The notes beneath the pieces were generated by a model that was given only the letters and a program-made list of their open reading frames with translations, had not been told where the DNA came from and ran no database searches. Below, piece after piece: positions 1 through 7,260 of a stretch of 64,000 nucleotides of DNA; the first letter of the stretch is position 1, and each line of letters starts with the position of its first letter. Made by a program: the position numbers and the translations under genes. This stretch comes from CAVXNB01 sp963763085 (GTDB taxonomy: Bacteria > Actinomycetota > Acidimicrobiia > Acidimicrobiales > Bog-793): positions 682,001 to 746,000 of the forward strand of contig CAVXNB010000004.1 of assembly GCA_963763085.1 (NCBI GenBank), given 5' to 3'.

Positions 1-279
1 AGGTCGGGCACGCCCTCACACGCCTCGGGGAGGTGGAGGGCGGTCATGGAGGAGACGGCCCGTTTCGAGATGGTGGGGGAGCTGCACGTCAGTTCCGAGC
101 AGATCGTCGATCGTCTCGGGCTGATCGATCGCGTCGGCTCGATCAGCTTCGTGGCGAACCTTCCCGACGAGGTTCGCTCGTCTGCGCTGGCCAGGATCGG
201 CGAGCTCATGACCGGCGAGCCCGCGACCGTCTCACTTCGTTACACCACCGACGCCTACGCGTACCGCCCTGCTCACTGA
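1..279 (+). CDS. C-terminal end of a class I SAM-dependent methyltransferase (partial)
   Basis: The gene begins outside the window; about 92 codons are visible, ending in TGA at 277-279. The tail reads through SISFVANLPDE and then a basic/aliphatic helix and a short YTTDAYAYR strand, which resembles the last part of UbiE/class I methyltransferases where a 'RVxSxSFIAxLPDxER' block precedes the final strand. The SAM-binding motifs lie upstream of the window, so the substrate cannot be guessed. Its stop overlaps the stop of the convergent peptidase gene by a few bases. Family assignment rests on this one conserved block. Confidence 0.6.
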   Translation, partial: RSGTPSHASGRWRAVMEETARFEMVGELHVSSEQIVDRLGLIDRVGSISFVANLPDEVRSSALARIGELMTGEPATVSLRYTTDAYAYRPAH

Positions 280-1010
280 GGCGCGGCCGCTGGAAGCTCC
301 AGGGTCTCGCCGGCGCTGAACCCAGTCCGGCTGCCGTCGGCGTCGATGCGCCAGGCCGACCGATTTCCGCGCACGGTGAAGGCGCCGTTGCCCGTCACGA
401 GGGCGGTCTCCTCGTCGATGCCGACGAGCACGGCATCGGGCGGGGTGCGGGCGAGCATGCTCTCGACGAGGCCCGGGACCCAATGCTCGATCCGGTCGAA
501 GTGCGGCAGCACGACGAGCTGTGGCACCACGGCGAGGCCATCGCCCGGATACCGCCCGGGATGCGCGAAGTCGTCGGCGATCAGGCTCAGCGCACACGCC
601 CCGGCGGAGCAGCCGGCGAGCGAGGCGCCCGAACGCCAGGCCTCGAGGATCGCCTGCCAGACGAGCGTGCCGGCGAGCGTGTGGGCCAGGTAGCCCGGAT
701 TACCGCCGGAGAGGTACACGAGTCCCGCCCCCGCCACCTGCGAAGCGAGCTCCGGTCGCTGGGCGTCCTCCCGGTCCAGTACTTCGAGCGGGACCGGCTC
801 GACGCCCATGGCTGTGTAGTGCGCCATGCCGAGGTCGATCCAATACCTCACGCGCTCCCCGCCCTCCTCCGCGGCGGCGGTCGGGAGGAAGACGGCGCGT
901 TGCGGGCGCCCGGCGAGCAGCTCGGCGTCGACGGCGACCATCACATCGAGAAACTCACCGCTTCCCACCAACGCCACCCGCCCCGCCCCCGTCGTCTCGC
1001 CCACGATCAC
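273..1010 (-). CDS. Peptidase S51 / cyanophycinase-like (class I glutamine amidotransferase-like fold)
   Basis: The 245-residue product fits the S51 family, cytosolic serine peptidases related to dipeptidase E and cyanophycinase. The nucleophile elbow AGCSAGA places the catalytic serine near residue 135, YLSGGNPGYL near residue 100 is the typical preceding strand-turn, and LPHFDR supplies a histidine near 170. Length matches the family (about 230-270). The start is a GTG at 1008-1010. It is divergent from the ABC-F gene with only 41 bases between the two start codons, so both promoters must be compact. The natural peptide substrate is not evident. Confidence 0.82.
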   Translation of the reverse strand: MIVGETTGAGRVALVGSGEFLDVMVAVDAELLAGRPQRAVFLPTAAAEEGGERVRYWIDLGMAHYTAMGVEPVPLEVLDREDAQRPELASQVAGAGLVYLSGGNPGYLAHTLAGTLVWQAILEAWRSGASLAGCSAGACALSLIADDFAHPGRYPGDGLAVVPQLVVLPHFDRIEHWVPGLVESMLARTPPDAVLVGIDEETALVTGNGAFTVRGNRSAWRIDADGSRTGFSAGETLELPAAAPQ

Positions 1011-1051
1011 GGACCTGAGATGGTCGACATCGCCTTTACGCTACTGGTCCG

Positions 1052-2653
1052 GTGATCACCGCCACGGACCTCGAGCTTGCTGCCGGCGGTCGCCAGCTCC
1101 TCGAGCCGGTGACCTTTCAGGTCGCGCCCGGGGACCGGATCGGGCTCGTCGGACGCAACGGCGCCGGCAAGACCACCCTCGCCAAGGTCCTCGCCGGCGA
1201 GTCCCTGCCGGCGGCAGGATCGGTCCGCCGATCGGTGCCCGTTGCCTACCTTCCGCAGGATCCTCGGACCGGTGACCTGACGGTCATCGCACGGGACCGG
1301 ATCCTCGGAGCCCGCGGTCTCGATCGCATCGTCCACGAGCTCCAAGAGGCCCGGACCGAAATGGGACGTGGTGAGGGCGAGGACCAGGACCGCGTCCTCA
1401 GGCGGTACTCGCGGCTCGAGGAGCAATTCCACCTGCTCGGCGGTTGGGCGGCCGAGGCTGAAGCGGGCGCGATCGCGTCCAGCCTGGGACTTCCCGACCG
1501 GGTGCTCGTCCAACCCCTCGGGACGCTCTCGGGTGGCCAGCGTCGCAGGGTGGAGCTGGCCCGCGTGCTGTTCTCGGGCGCGCCCACGCTCATCCTCGAC
1601 GAGCCGACGAACCACCTCGACGCCGACTCGATCGCCTGGCTTCGTAGCTTCCTCCGCTCCCATGACGGCGGCCTGATGGTCATCAGCCACGACGGCGACC
1701 TCCTCGAGTCGGTCGTCAACAAGGTCTTCCACCTCGACGCCACCCGCGGCCAGTTGGACGTGTACCGCCTCGGATGGAAGGCGTATCTCGAGCAGCTCGC
1801 CACCGACGAGCGGCGGCGACGTCGCGAGCGGAGCAACGCCGAGCGCAAAGTCGTCGAGCTGAAGGCGCAGGCCGACCGTATGCGCGCCAAGGCGACCAAG
1901 GCGAAGATGGCCCACAACCTCGATCGTCGGGCGGCGCGCCTGGCCGACGGTCTCGAGGATGTGCGCCGCGCGGACCGGGTGGCGAGGCTGCGTTTTCCTG
2001 CTCCCCTCCCGTGCGGGAAGACCCCACTCACCGCGACCGGTCTCACCAAGTCCTACGGATCGCTCGAGGTGTTCTCGGGCGTCGATCTCGCGGTCGACCG
2101 CGGCAGCCGAGTCGTCATCCTCGGGCTGAATGGCGCCGGCAAGACCACATTGCTCCGGGTGCTCTCGGGCATCGAGCATCCCGACGCCGGCGAAGTCGTC
2201 CATGGGCACGGGCTGCAGCTCGGGTATTACGCCCAGGAGCACGAGACGCTCGACCCTGGGCGGACTGTGTACGAGAACGTGCGGCACAACGCCCCGCCGG
2301 CGGTCACCGATGCCGAGTTGCGCCGCATCCTCGGATCCTTCCTCTTCGGAGGCGAGCGCATCGATCAGCTGGCCGGCACGCTCTCGGGCGGCGAGAAGAC
2401 CCGGCTCGCGTTGGCGACGCTCGTCGTCTCGGCCGCCAACGTCCTGCTCCTGGACGAGCCGACTAACAACCTCGACCCGGCGAGCCGGGTCGAGGTGCTG
2501 AAGGCGCTGCGCACCTATGCCGGCGCGATCGTGCTCGTCACCCACGACCCGGGCGCCGTGTACGCCCTCGGGCCCGAGCGTGTCGTCCTTATGCCCGAAG
2601 GTGTGGAAGACAGCTGGAGCGACGACCTCGGCGATCTCGTCGCGTTGGCCTAG
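1052..2653 (+). CDS. ABC-F family ATP-binding protein (soluble, duplicated ATPase)
   Basis: This 533-residue protein has two ATPase domains and no membrane segment, the ABC-F layout of ribosome-associated translation factors and antibiotic-resistance proteins. Walker A motifs are GRNGAGKTT (about 34-42) and GLNGAGKTT (about 360-368). Signature/Walker B pairs are LSGGQRRRVELA...LILDEPTNHLD and LSGGEKTRLALA...LLLDEPTNNLD. A highly charged linker rich in Arg and Lys lies between the domains, as expected for the P-site interaction motif. The start is GTG, 9 bases after a possible -10 TACGCT (1037-1042). Whether it is a housekeeping or a drug-protection member cannot be told. Confidence 0.9.
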   Translation: MITATDLELAAGGRQLLEPVTFQVAPGDRIGLVGRNGAGKTTLAKVLAGESLPAAGSVRRSVPVAYLPQDPRTGDLTVIARDRILGARGLDRIVHELQEARTEMGRGEGEDQDRVLRRYSRLEEQFHLLGGWAAEAEAGAIASSLGLPDRVLVQPLGTLSGGQRRRVELARVLFSGAPTLILDEPTNHLDADSIAWLRSFLRSHDGGLMVISHDGDLLESVVNKVFHLDATRGQLDVYRLGWKAYLEQLATDERRRRRERSNAERKVVELKAQADRMRAKATKAKMAHNLDRRAARLADGLEDVRRADRVARLRFPAPLPCGKTPLTATGLTKSYGSLEVFSGVDLAVDRGSRVVILGLNGAGKTTLLRVLSGIEHPDAGEVVHGHGLQLGYYAQEHETLDPGRTVYENVRHNAPPAVTDAELRRILGSFLFGGERIDQLAGTLSGGEKTRLALATLVVSAANVLLLDEPTNNLDPASRVEVLKALRTYAGAIVLVTHDPGAVYALGPERVVLMPEGVEDSWSDDLGDLVALA

Positions 2654-2661
2654 AGGCCCCG

Positions 2662-3345
2662 ATGACGGCGGCGATCTTCCTGGTCCATGGTTTCAGCTCC
2701 TCCTGTCGGGCCTCGTGGGAGCGCAACGGTTGGCTCGACCTACTCGCCGACGCTGGCCGCGAGGTGATCGCGCCCGACCTGCTGGGTCACGGCGAGGCGG
2801 ACAAACCACACGACCCCGATGCCTACGGAGCTGTCGAGGAGCTGGCCTTTGCGCAGCTGGCGGGCTCTGGAGCCGTGGATGCCGTCGGATTCTCGATGGG
2901 TGCACGCATCGCGCTGCTCATCGAGGCCGACCACCCCGGCACGTTCGGAAGGATCGTCGTTGGCGGTCTCGGGAACAATCTCTTCGAACCGCACGATCCC
3001 GAGCCTGTGGCTCTGGCCATCGAGGGGAAGAGCGAGGCGACCGACCCACTCGTCCGTGCGTTCGCTTCCGCAGCGTCGGCGCCCCCGAACGACCCTCTTG
3101 CCCTGGCCGCCTTCCTGCGCGGAGGCCGGCGGACCGTGTCGCCGGATGATCTCGCGACCGTGCGCTGCCCGGTGCTCATCGCCGTCGGCAGCGAAGATGT
3201 CCTTGTGAGACCGGTCGAACCGCTCGCCTCGGCTCTCGAGAGCTCGGTCGTCGTGACGATCCCGGGTGTGGACCACCTCGGAACGATGAAGGGGTACGGT
3301 TTTCTGGAGGCGGCGTTCGGATTCCTCGACGTGGAGCTGATCTGA
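2662..3345 (+). CDS. Alpha/beta hydrolase
   Basis: A 227-residue alpha/beta-hydrolase. The oxyanion segment LVHGFSSS sits near residue 8, the nucleophile elbow GFSMG puts the serine near residue 78, the acid is probably in VGSEDVLV, and the histidine in PGVDHLG near the C-terminus. The general family resembles MenH and small esterases. It starts 8 bases after the ABC-F stop and ends in a TGATG overlap with the next gene, so the three genes are probably one operon with coupled translation. Substrate unknown. Confidence 0.82.
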   Translation: MTAAIFLVHGFSSSCRASWERNGWLDLLADAGREVIAPDLLGHGEADKPHDPDAYGAVEELAFAQLAGSGAVDAVGFSMGARIALLIEADHPGTFGRIVVGGLGNNLFEPHDPEPVALAIEGKSEATDPLVRAFASAASAPPNDPLALAAFLRGGRRTVSPDDLATVRCPVLIAVGSEDVLVRPVEPLASALESSVVVTIPGVDHLGTMKGYGFLEAAFGFLDVELI

Positions 3346-3806
3346 TGCGGATGAAGCGGCATGTGGGCAGCTTCGTCAAAGGCGCCAGGGGCGCTGCAGG
3401 TGTTGCCGGCGCCGGCGGAGGCGATCAGATGAGCAGCCAACTGCTGGCTACGCCGGCAGACGTCATGGCGAAGGCGACCAGGATGCTGCAGCGGGTGATG
3501 TCGCTTCAGCTTGTCTGGTTCTTGTGCTTCTCCGCCGGAGGCGTACTCGGGGTCTGGGCGGCCTGGAAGAACACCCATCTCCCCGCCGTCTGCTCGAGCG
3601 GCGCCGGCACCGCCGCGGCATGTGCTCACCACTCCTATCTCGTGCCGGTGATCCTGCTCGTCGTCGGGATTGCCGGGATGTTGGTGACCGGCTACGTGGC
3701 GACACGGCTGGCGGTGAAGTACCTCGGTGCGGGCGCGGTGGTCTTCCTCCGGGAGGGACGCCGGCGGATGGGCCCGATGGGCGCTCGCCGTCCTCCGCTT
3801 TCCTGA
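3345..3806 (+). CDS. Small membrane protein, two predicted helices, unknown function
   Basis: A 153-residue product whose ATG overlaps the stop of the hydrolase gene (TGATG). Two hydrophobic helices are visible, one around LVWFLCFSAGGVLGVWAAW and one around LVPVILLVVGIAGMLVTGYV, with a Cys pair in the loop between them (AVCSSG...AACAHH), and basic tails at both ends. No family is recognised. Just after the stop another frame stays open through an Ala/Pro-rich repeat, so a longer C-terminus is possible if a base is misread near 3790. Confidence 0.6.
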   Translation: MRMKRHVGSFVKGARGAAGVAGAGGGDQMSSQLLATPADVMAKATRMLQRVMSLQLVWFLCFSAGGVLGVWAAWKNTHLPAVCSSGAGTAAACAHHSYLVPVILLVVGIAGMLVTGYVATRLAVKYLGAGAVVFLREGRRRMGPMGARRPPLS

Positions 3807-3820
3807 ACGGGCCGCTCGGC

Positions 3821-3885
3821 CGCCGGCGCCTCCTCGACCGCCGGCGCCTGCTCGGGCCGCCGGCGCCCTCCTCGCCGCCGGCGCC
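3821..3885 (+). repeat. Four copies of CGCCGGCGCC at 18-19 base spacing
   Basis: The decamer CGCCGGCGCC occurs at 3821, 3839, 3858 and 3876. Each unit contains the palindromes GCCGGC and GGCGCC, so the tract can fold in many ways. It follows the stop of the membrane-protein gene and precedes the dyad element at 3916-3965. Confidence 0.8.
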
Positions 3886-3915
3886 TCCGCCTTCGGTATT
3901 CAATTTCGGCGCTGA

Positions 3916-3965
3916 AACTTGCCTCCGTTAATGATTGCGATCGGTCACTAAGTTGGAGGCAAGTT
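3916..3965. repeat. Dyad element, copy 1 (shared with 61750-61803)
   Basis: Perfect 11-base inverted arms AACTTGCCTCC (3916-3926) and GGAGGCAAGTT (3955-3965) enclose 28 bases that begin GTTAATGATTGCGA. The left arm plus these 14 bases is identical to the second copy. It lies between two convergent genes. It may be a bidirectional terminator, a short non-coding mobile repeat or a protein-binding site; there is no clean U-tract directly after either arm. Confidence 0.8.
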
Positions 3966-4049
3966 GAAGACAAAATTCGAATACACCCGGGGACCCCGCA
4001 CGACCACACGCAGCACGGCCAGACGGCAGACGTGGCCGAGGCGGCGGGC

Positions 4050-4595
4050 TCAGGGCAGGCGGCGGCGGTAGCGGACCTCCGGATGACTCTCGCCGGGGAG
4101 CTCGAATATCTTGCGGGCGCCGTCGGTAACCCAGCCGTGCCGCTCGTAGAACGCTCGTGCGCGAGGATTCTTCTCCAACACCCAGAGCACGGCTTCGTGG
4201 TAGCCGGCGTGCTGGATGCGATCGAGCGCGTCCACCATGAGAGCGCTTCCGACGCCCTCCCGCCAGTGCGCCGGGTCGACGTAGCAACCGTAAACCTCGC
4301 CGAGTGCCGAGTCGGAGGCGACCGCATCCCGGTGGGCCCCGCCGCTCAGCCAGCCCGCCACTTCGCCCTCGTGCTCGCCGACGAGAATGAAGCGACCTTC
4401 CGGTTTCGCTCCGAGGATCAATGTCTGCCAGCGTGTCGTCCGTTGGGGAAGGTCGAGGTTCAGGCGGCGCAGGAAGCGGCTCGAGACCACACCCTCGTAG
4501 CCGACCTGCCAGGACCGTATATGGCAGGAGGCGATGGCGCCTGCGTCGTTCACTTCCGCGTCGCGCACGATCGGAGCCATGGCTGATTCTGCCAT
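4050..4595 (-). CDS. GNAT family N-acetyltransferase
   Basis: A 181-residue single-domain GNAT enzyme. The acetyl-CoA loop is in YVDPAHWREGVGSALMVDAL, a variant of the usual Q/RxxGxG/A signature. The downstream strand VLWVLEKNPRARAFYERHGW is the typical C-terminal half, and YEGVVSSRFL near residue 35 is the start of the acceptor-binding region. The start is ATG at 4593-4595; an inner ATG (MAPIVRD) five codons later is possible. It is divergent from the imuA promoter. The acceptor (protein N-terminus, drug or small amine) cannot be inferred. Confidence 0.85.
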   Translation of the reverse strand: MAESAMAPIVRDAEVNDAGAIASCHIRSWQVGYEGVVSSRFLRRLNLDLPQRTTRWQTLILGAKPEGRFILVGEHEGEVAGWLSGGAHRDAVASDSALGEVYGCYVDPAHWREGVGSALMVDALDRIQHAGYHEAVLWVLEKNPRARAFYERHGWVTDGARKIFELPGESHPEVRYRRRLP

Positions 4596-4686
4596 TGCCG
4601 CAGGATGCCGGCGCGGGGGACTTTGTTTCGTCTATTCCTATGGGTTCGACACATCCCATAGAAATACTTAGGATTCAGATTCCCTT

Positions 4687-4714
4687 TTGCCTTGGGAACA
4701 TATGTTCGTATACT
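4687..4714 (+). promoter_or_regulatory. imuA promoter with LexA (SOS) box
   Basis: A -35 candidate TTGCCT (4687-4692), a 16-base spacer and -10 TATACT (4709-4714) precede the ATG at 4722 by 7 bases, which predicts a leaderless transcript. The palindrome GAACATATGTTC (4696-4707) fills the spacer and matches the actinobacterial LexA site GAAC-N4-GTTC, so LexA would block polymerase until DNA damage. Confidence 0.85.
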
Positions 4715-4721
4715 GCGGACT

Positions 4722-5498
4722 ATGGCCACCCCCGCTCTTGCGGAAGCGGCATCACTGCCGTCACTGCCTGGGACCCGATCGGCCACCGGACTTGCCGGGT
4801 CAGGTGCCCGCCATGCAACCTCGCTGCCGGGCGAGCGAGTTCTGCCCGTTCTTCCGGAATTGGCAACACTGTTCCCTGGCGGTGGGCTCCCGAGAGGTGG
4901 CACGGTCCTGCTCGGATCGCCGCCACCGGATAGTGCAGCCGCAGGAAGCCCGGGTCCGGGTTTGACGAGCCTGCTGCTCACCCTGCTCGCCGGAGTGTCG
5001 TCTCGGGGACACTGGTGCGCCGTTGTCGGCCTTCCGGCACTGGGGTTCGCAGCAGCAGCCGAACTGGGAGTCGATCTTGGTCGCCTCGTCCTCGTTCCTC
5101 ATCCTGGATCGGAGGGCCGCTGGCAGAGCGTTGTCGCGACCCTGCTCGAGACCGTCGATCTCGTCTCCTTGGCTCCGGGTGCACCGGTGCGGCCCGTCGA
5201 TGCCCGGAGGCTCGCAGCACGTGCACGGGAGCGCTGCTCGACATTGATCGTGCTCGATGCCGCGGGTACTGGTTTCGGAGTTGCAAGAGGGCTCGGCTCA
5301 GGTGGCTCCTCGCGCCCGGGGCGGATCGTGACCTCTTGGCCAGGTCCTTCGGACCTGCGTTGCACCGTGAGCGCCTCGAACTGGTCTGGGCTTGGGCGCG
5401 GTCACGGTCGGCTCAGCTCCCGCCAGCTCGAGACTGAGGTGGGCGGGCGGGGCGCAGCCAGCCGCTCGAGGCGGGGCCCGCTGCGGCTGCCGGCTTGA
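4722..5498 (+). CDS. imuA: ImuA-type RecA-like protein of the SOS mutasome
   Basis: In mycobacteria the ImuA' protein joins ImuB and DnaE2 in damage-induced translesion synthesis. The segment VLPVLPELATLFPGGGLPRGGTVLL is the typical N-terminal RecA-like start of ImuA/ImuA', with a degenerate P-loop, so ATP hydrolysis is doubtful. I place the start at ATG 4722 because the upstream in-frame TTG lies inside the LexA box and the ATG sits 7 bases after the -10 hexamer. The product is 258 residues. It ends 7 bases before imuB, so the two form an operon. The C-terminal third is Gly/Arg/Ser-rich and weakly conserved. Assignment relies strongly on context with imuB and dnaE2. Confidence 0.82.
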   Translation: MATPALAEAASLPSLPGTRSATGLAGSGARHATSLPGERVLPVLPELATLFPGGGLPRGGTVLLGSPPPDSAAAGSPGPGLTSLLLTLLAGVSSRGHWCAVVGLPALGFAAAAELGVDLGRLVLVPHPGSEGRWQSVVATLLETVDLVSLAPGAPVRPVDARRLAARARERCSTLIVLDAAGTGFGVARGLGSGGSSRPGRIVTSWPGPSDLRCTVSASNWSGLGRGHGRLSSRQLETEVGGRGAASRSRRGPLRLPA

Positions 5499-5505
5499 GG
5501 TCTGC

Positions 5506-7074
5506 GTGACCCCGATTCGCACGCTCGTCGTCTGGTGTCCCGACTGGCCCCTCGTTGCCGCCGGGCTCGCCGACCGACCGGCCGTGGTAGTCGCGGCCAA
5601 CAGGGTCATCGCCTCTTCCTTTGCTGCCCGGGCGGAGGGGGTGCGTCTCGGGCAGCGACGCAGAGAAGCCCAGACATGCTGTCCGGACCTTGTCGTCGTG
5701 GGGGAGGACCAGGGACGGGACGCACGCAGCTTTGAACCGGTCGTCCTGGCAGTCGCGGCCTTTACTCCCCAGGTGGAAGTCAGCCGGCCAGGGTGCTGTG
5801 CCCTACCCGCCCGTGCCGCCGCCCGTTACTTCGGCGGGGAGGCCCTGCTCGCAGAGCAGGTTCGTGCTGCCGCTGGTGCGGCGGTCGAGGCCGTCGCCGA
5901 CGCGGCCGGCGCTGCAGCCCCTGAGCCTCCATCACACGTGGGGATTGCCGACGGACCGTTCGCAGCGCGGCTCGCGGCGAGCGAAGACACGATCGTGCGT
6001 CGAGGTGCGACGCCGGAGTGGCTCGGACACTTCCCAGTGGATGTGCTCGGTACGCCCTCGCTCGCCGACCTGCTCCGCCGTCTGGGGATCCGAACTCTGG
6101 GTGAGTTTGCCGAGTTGGACAACAGCGCAGTGCAGGCCCGGTTCGGGGCCGAAGGAGCTTCTGCCCACCGGCTTGCCCGCGGTCTCGACGAGCGACCACT
6201 TGCTCTCGGGGACCCTCCGCCCGACCTCACGGTCTCCCGGGAGCTCGATCCGCCTGCGGACCGGGCTGACGCCCTGGCTTTTCTTGCCGTGGGGCTTGCC
6301 GACGAGCTCGTCGGACGTCTCGCTCCTAACGGCCTCGTCGCCACCCAGTTGCTCGTCGAAGCAGAGACCGAGCACGGAGAGTCGCTGCAGCGCTGTTGGA
6401 GGGGGGAACGGCCCTTCACCGCTCGAGCCATGGTGGACCGGGTCCGGTGGCAGCTCGAGGGTTGGCTGCAGGGACCGGTGATCACGGCTCCCACCGCCGG
6501 GGTCACCTTGTTGCGCCTCACAGCCGGTGATCTGGTGCCCGACGACGGGCGCCAGCTGGATCTGGAAGGAGGCTTAGCCGAGACAAGCCGGCAAGTGGAA
6601 CGGGGCCTGGCGCGAGTCCAGGGCCTTCTTGGTCACGAGGCGGTCCTCATCGCGGAGCGAACGGGCGGGAGAGGGCCGGGCGAGCAGGTCCGCCTCGTGC
6701 CTTGGGGTGAGGACGAGGCCGCGAGGAGTAACCGTGACGTACCTCCTTGGCCGGGCCGCCTGCCGCCCCCTTCCCCGGCGCTCGTCCATCCCGTCGCCGC
6801 CCCTGTCGAGGTCCTCGGGCCCGATGGGTCAGCAGTCGGGGTTACCGGACGTGGGCGGTGCACGGCGGTCCCTTCCTTCCTGAGTCCGGCGAAGGCCGGT
6901 AGCTCTCCTGTCGGGGTCGTGGGCTGGGCGGGACCGTGGCCGGCGGACGAGCGGTGGTGGGATCCCGAGGCTGCAAGGCGCCGGGCTCGTTTGCAGGTCC
7001 TGCTCGATGACGGGACGGCTCATCTGCTCATCCTCGAGCAGGGTCAGTGGCGTCTCGAGGCCACTTACGATTGA
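5506..7074 (+). CDS. imuB: ImuB, Y-family polymerase-like mutasome hub
   Basis: ImuB resembles DinB but lacks polymerase activity and acts as the adaptor that links DnaE2 to the beta clamp. The N-terminal TLVVWCPDWPLVAA is the family signature, with the metal-binding acidic residues of true Y-family polymerases not evident. A helix-hairpin-helix region (DLLRRLGIRTLGEFAELD) and little-finger-like part follow, and the tail WAGPWPADERWWDPEAARRR is the usual conserved C-terminal block. I chose the GTG at 5506 because it has GAGG at 5497-5500 and begins right at the conserved domain; this gives 522 residues. An in-frame start at 5392 would overlap imuA and add unconserved sequence. Confidence 0.92.
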   Translation: MTPIRTLVVWCPDWPLVAAGLADRPAVVVAANRVIASSFAARAEGVRLGQRRREAQTCCPDLVVVGEDQGRDARSFEPVVLAVAAFTPQVEVSRPGCCALPARAAARYFGGEALLAEQVRAAAGAAVEAVADAAGAAAPEPPSHVGIADGPFAARLAASEDTIVRRGATPEWLGHFPVDVLGTPSLADLLRRLGIRTLGEFAELDNSAVQARFGAEGASAHRLARGLDERPLALGDPPPDLTVSRELDPPADRADALAFLAVGLADELVGRLAPNGLVATQLLVEAETEHGESLQRCWRGERPFTARAMVDRVRWQLEGWLQGPVITAPTAGVTLLRLTAGDLVPDDGRQLDLEGGLAETSRQVERGLARVQGLLGHEAVLIAERTGGRGPGEQVRLVPWGEDEAARSNRDVPPWPGRLPPPSPALVHPVAAPVEVLGPDGSAVGVTGRGRCTAVPSFLSPAKAGSSPVGVVGWAGPWPADERWWDPEAARRRARLQVLLDDGTAHLLILEQGQWRLEATYD

Positions 7075-7260
7075 CCCTCCCCGCGACCCTGTTCTCAGCG
7101 GCGGGAAATATTCTGAGCAGGTTCACAGCTTGTGTGGAGGGAGAACTGAGCAGCAAGCCGCATGATCGGATATCGATCCTCGGGCAGCGTTCCACGAGCT
7201 TGGGATCCGGGGCCGAACGGCCCCAGCGCTCGACGAGCGCTGAACCGGAGGTGAGGGGTT

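Noticed and set aside
33..1055. Long open frame opposite the S51 peptidase gene
   Set aside because: Arg/Gly-rich antisense shadow with no motif; GC-rich DNA opens the reverse frame.
1007..2545. Open frame of about 510 codons opposite the ABC-F gene
   Set aside because: Antisense of a clearly recognised ATPase; no domain in its own right.
3727..3931. Small open frames across the CGCCGGCGCC tract
   Set aside because: Ala/Pro or Arg repeats created by the tract; no start signal or conserved part.
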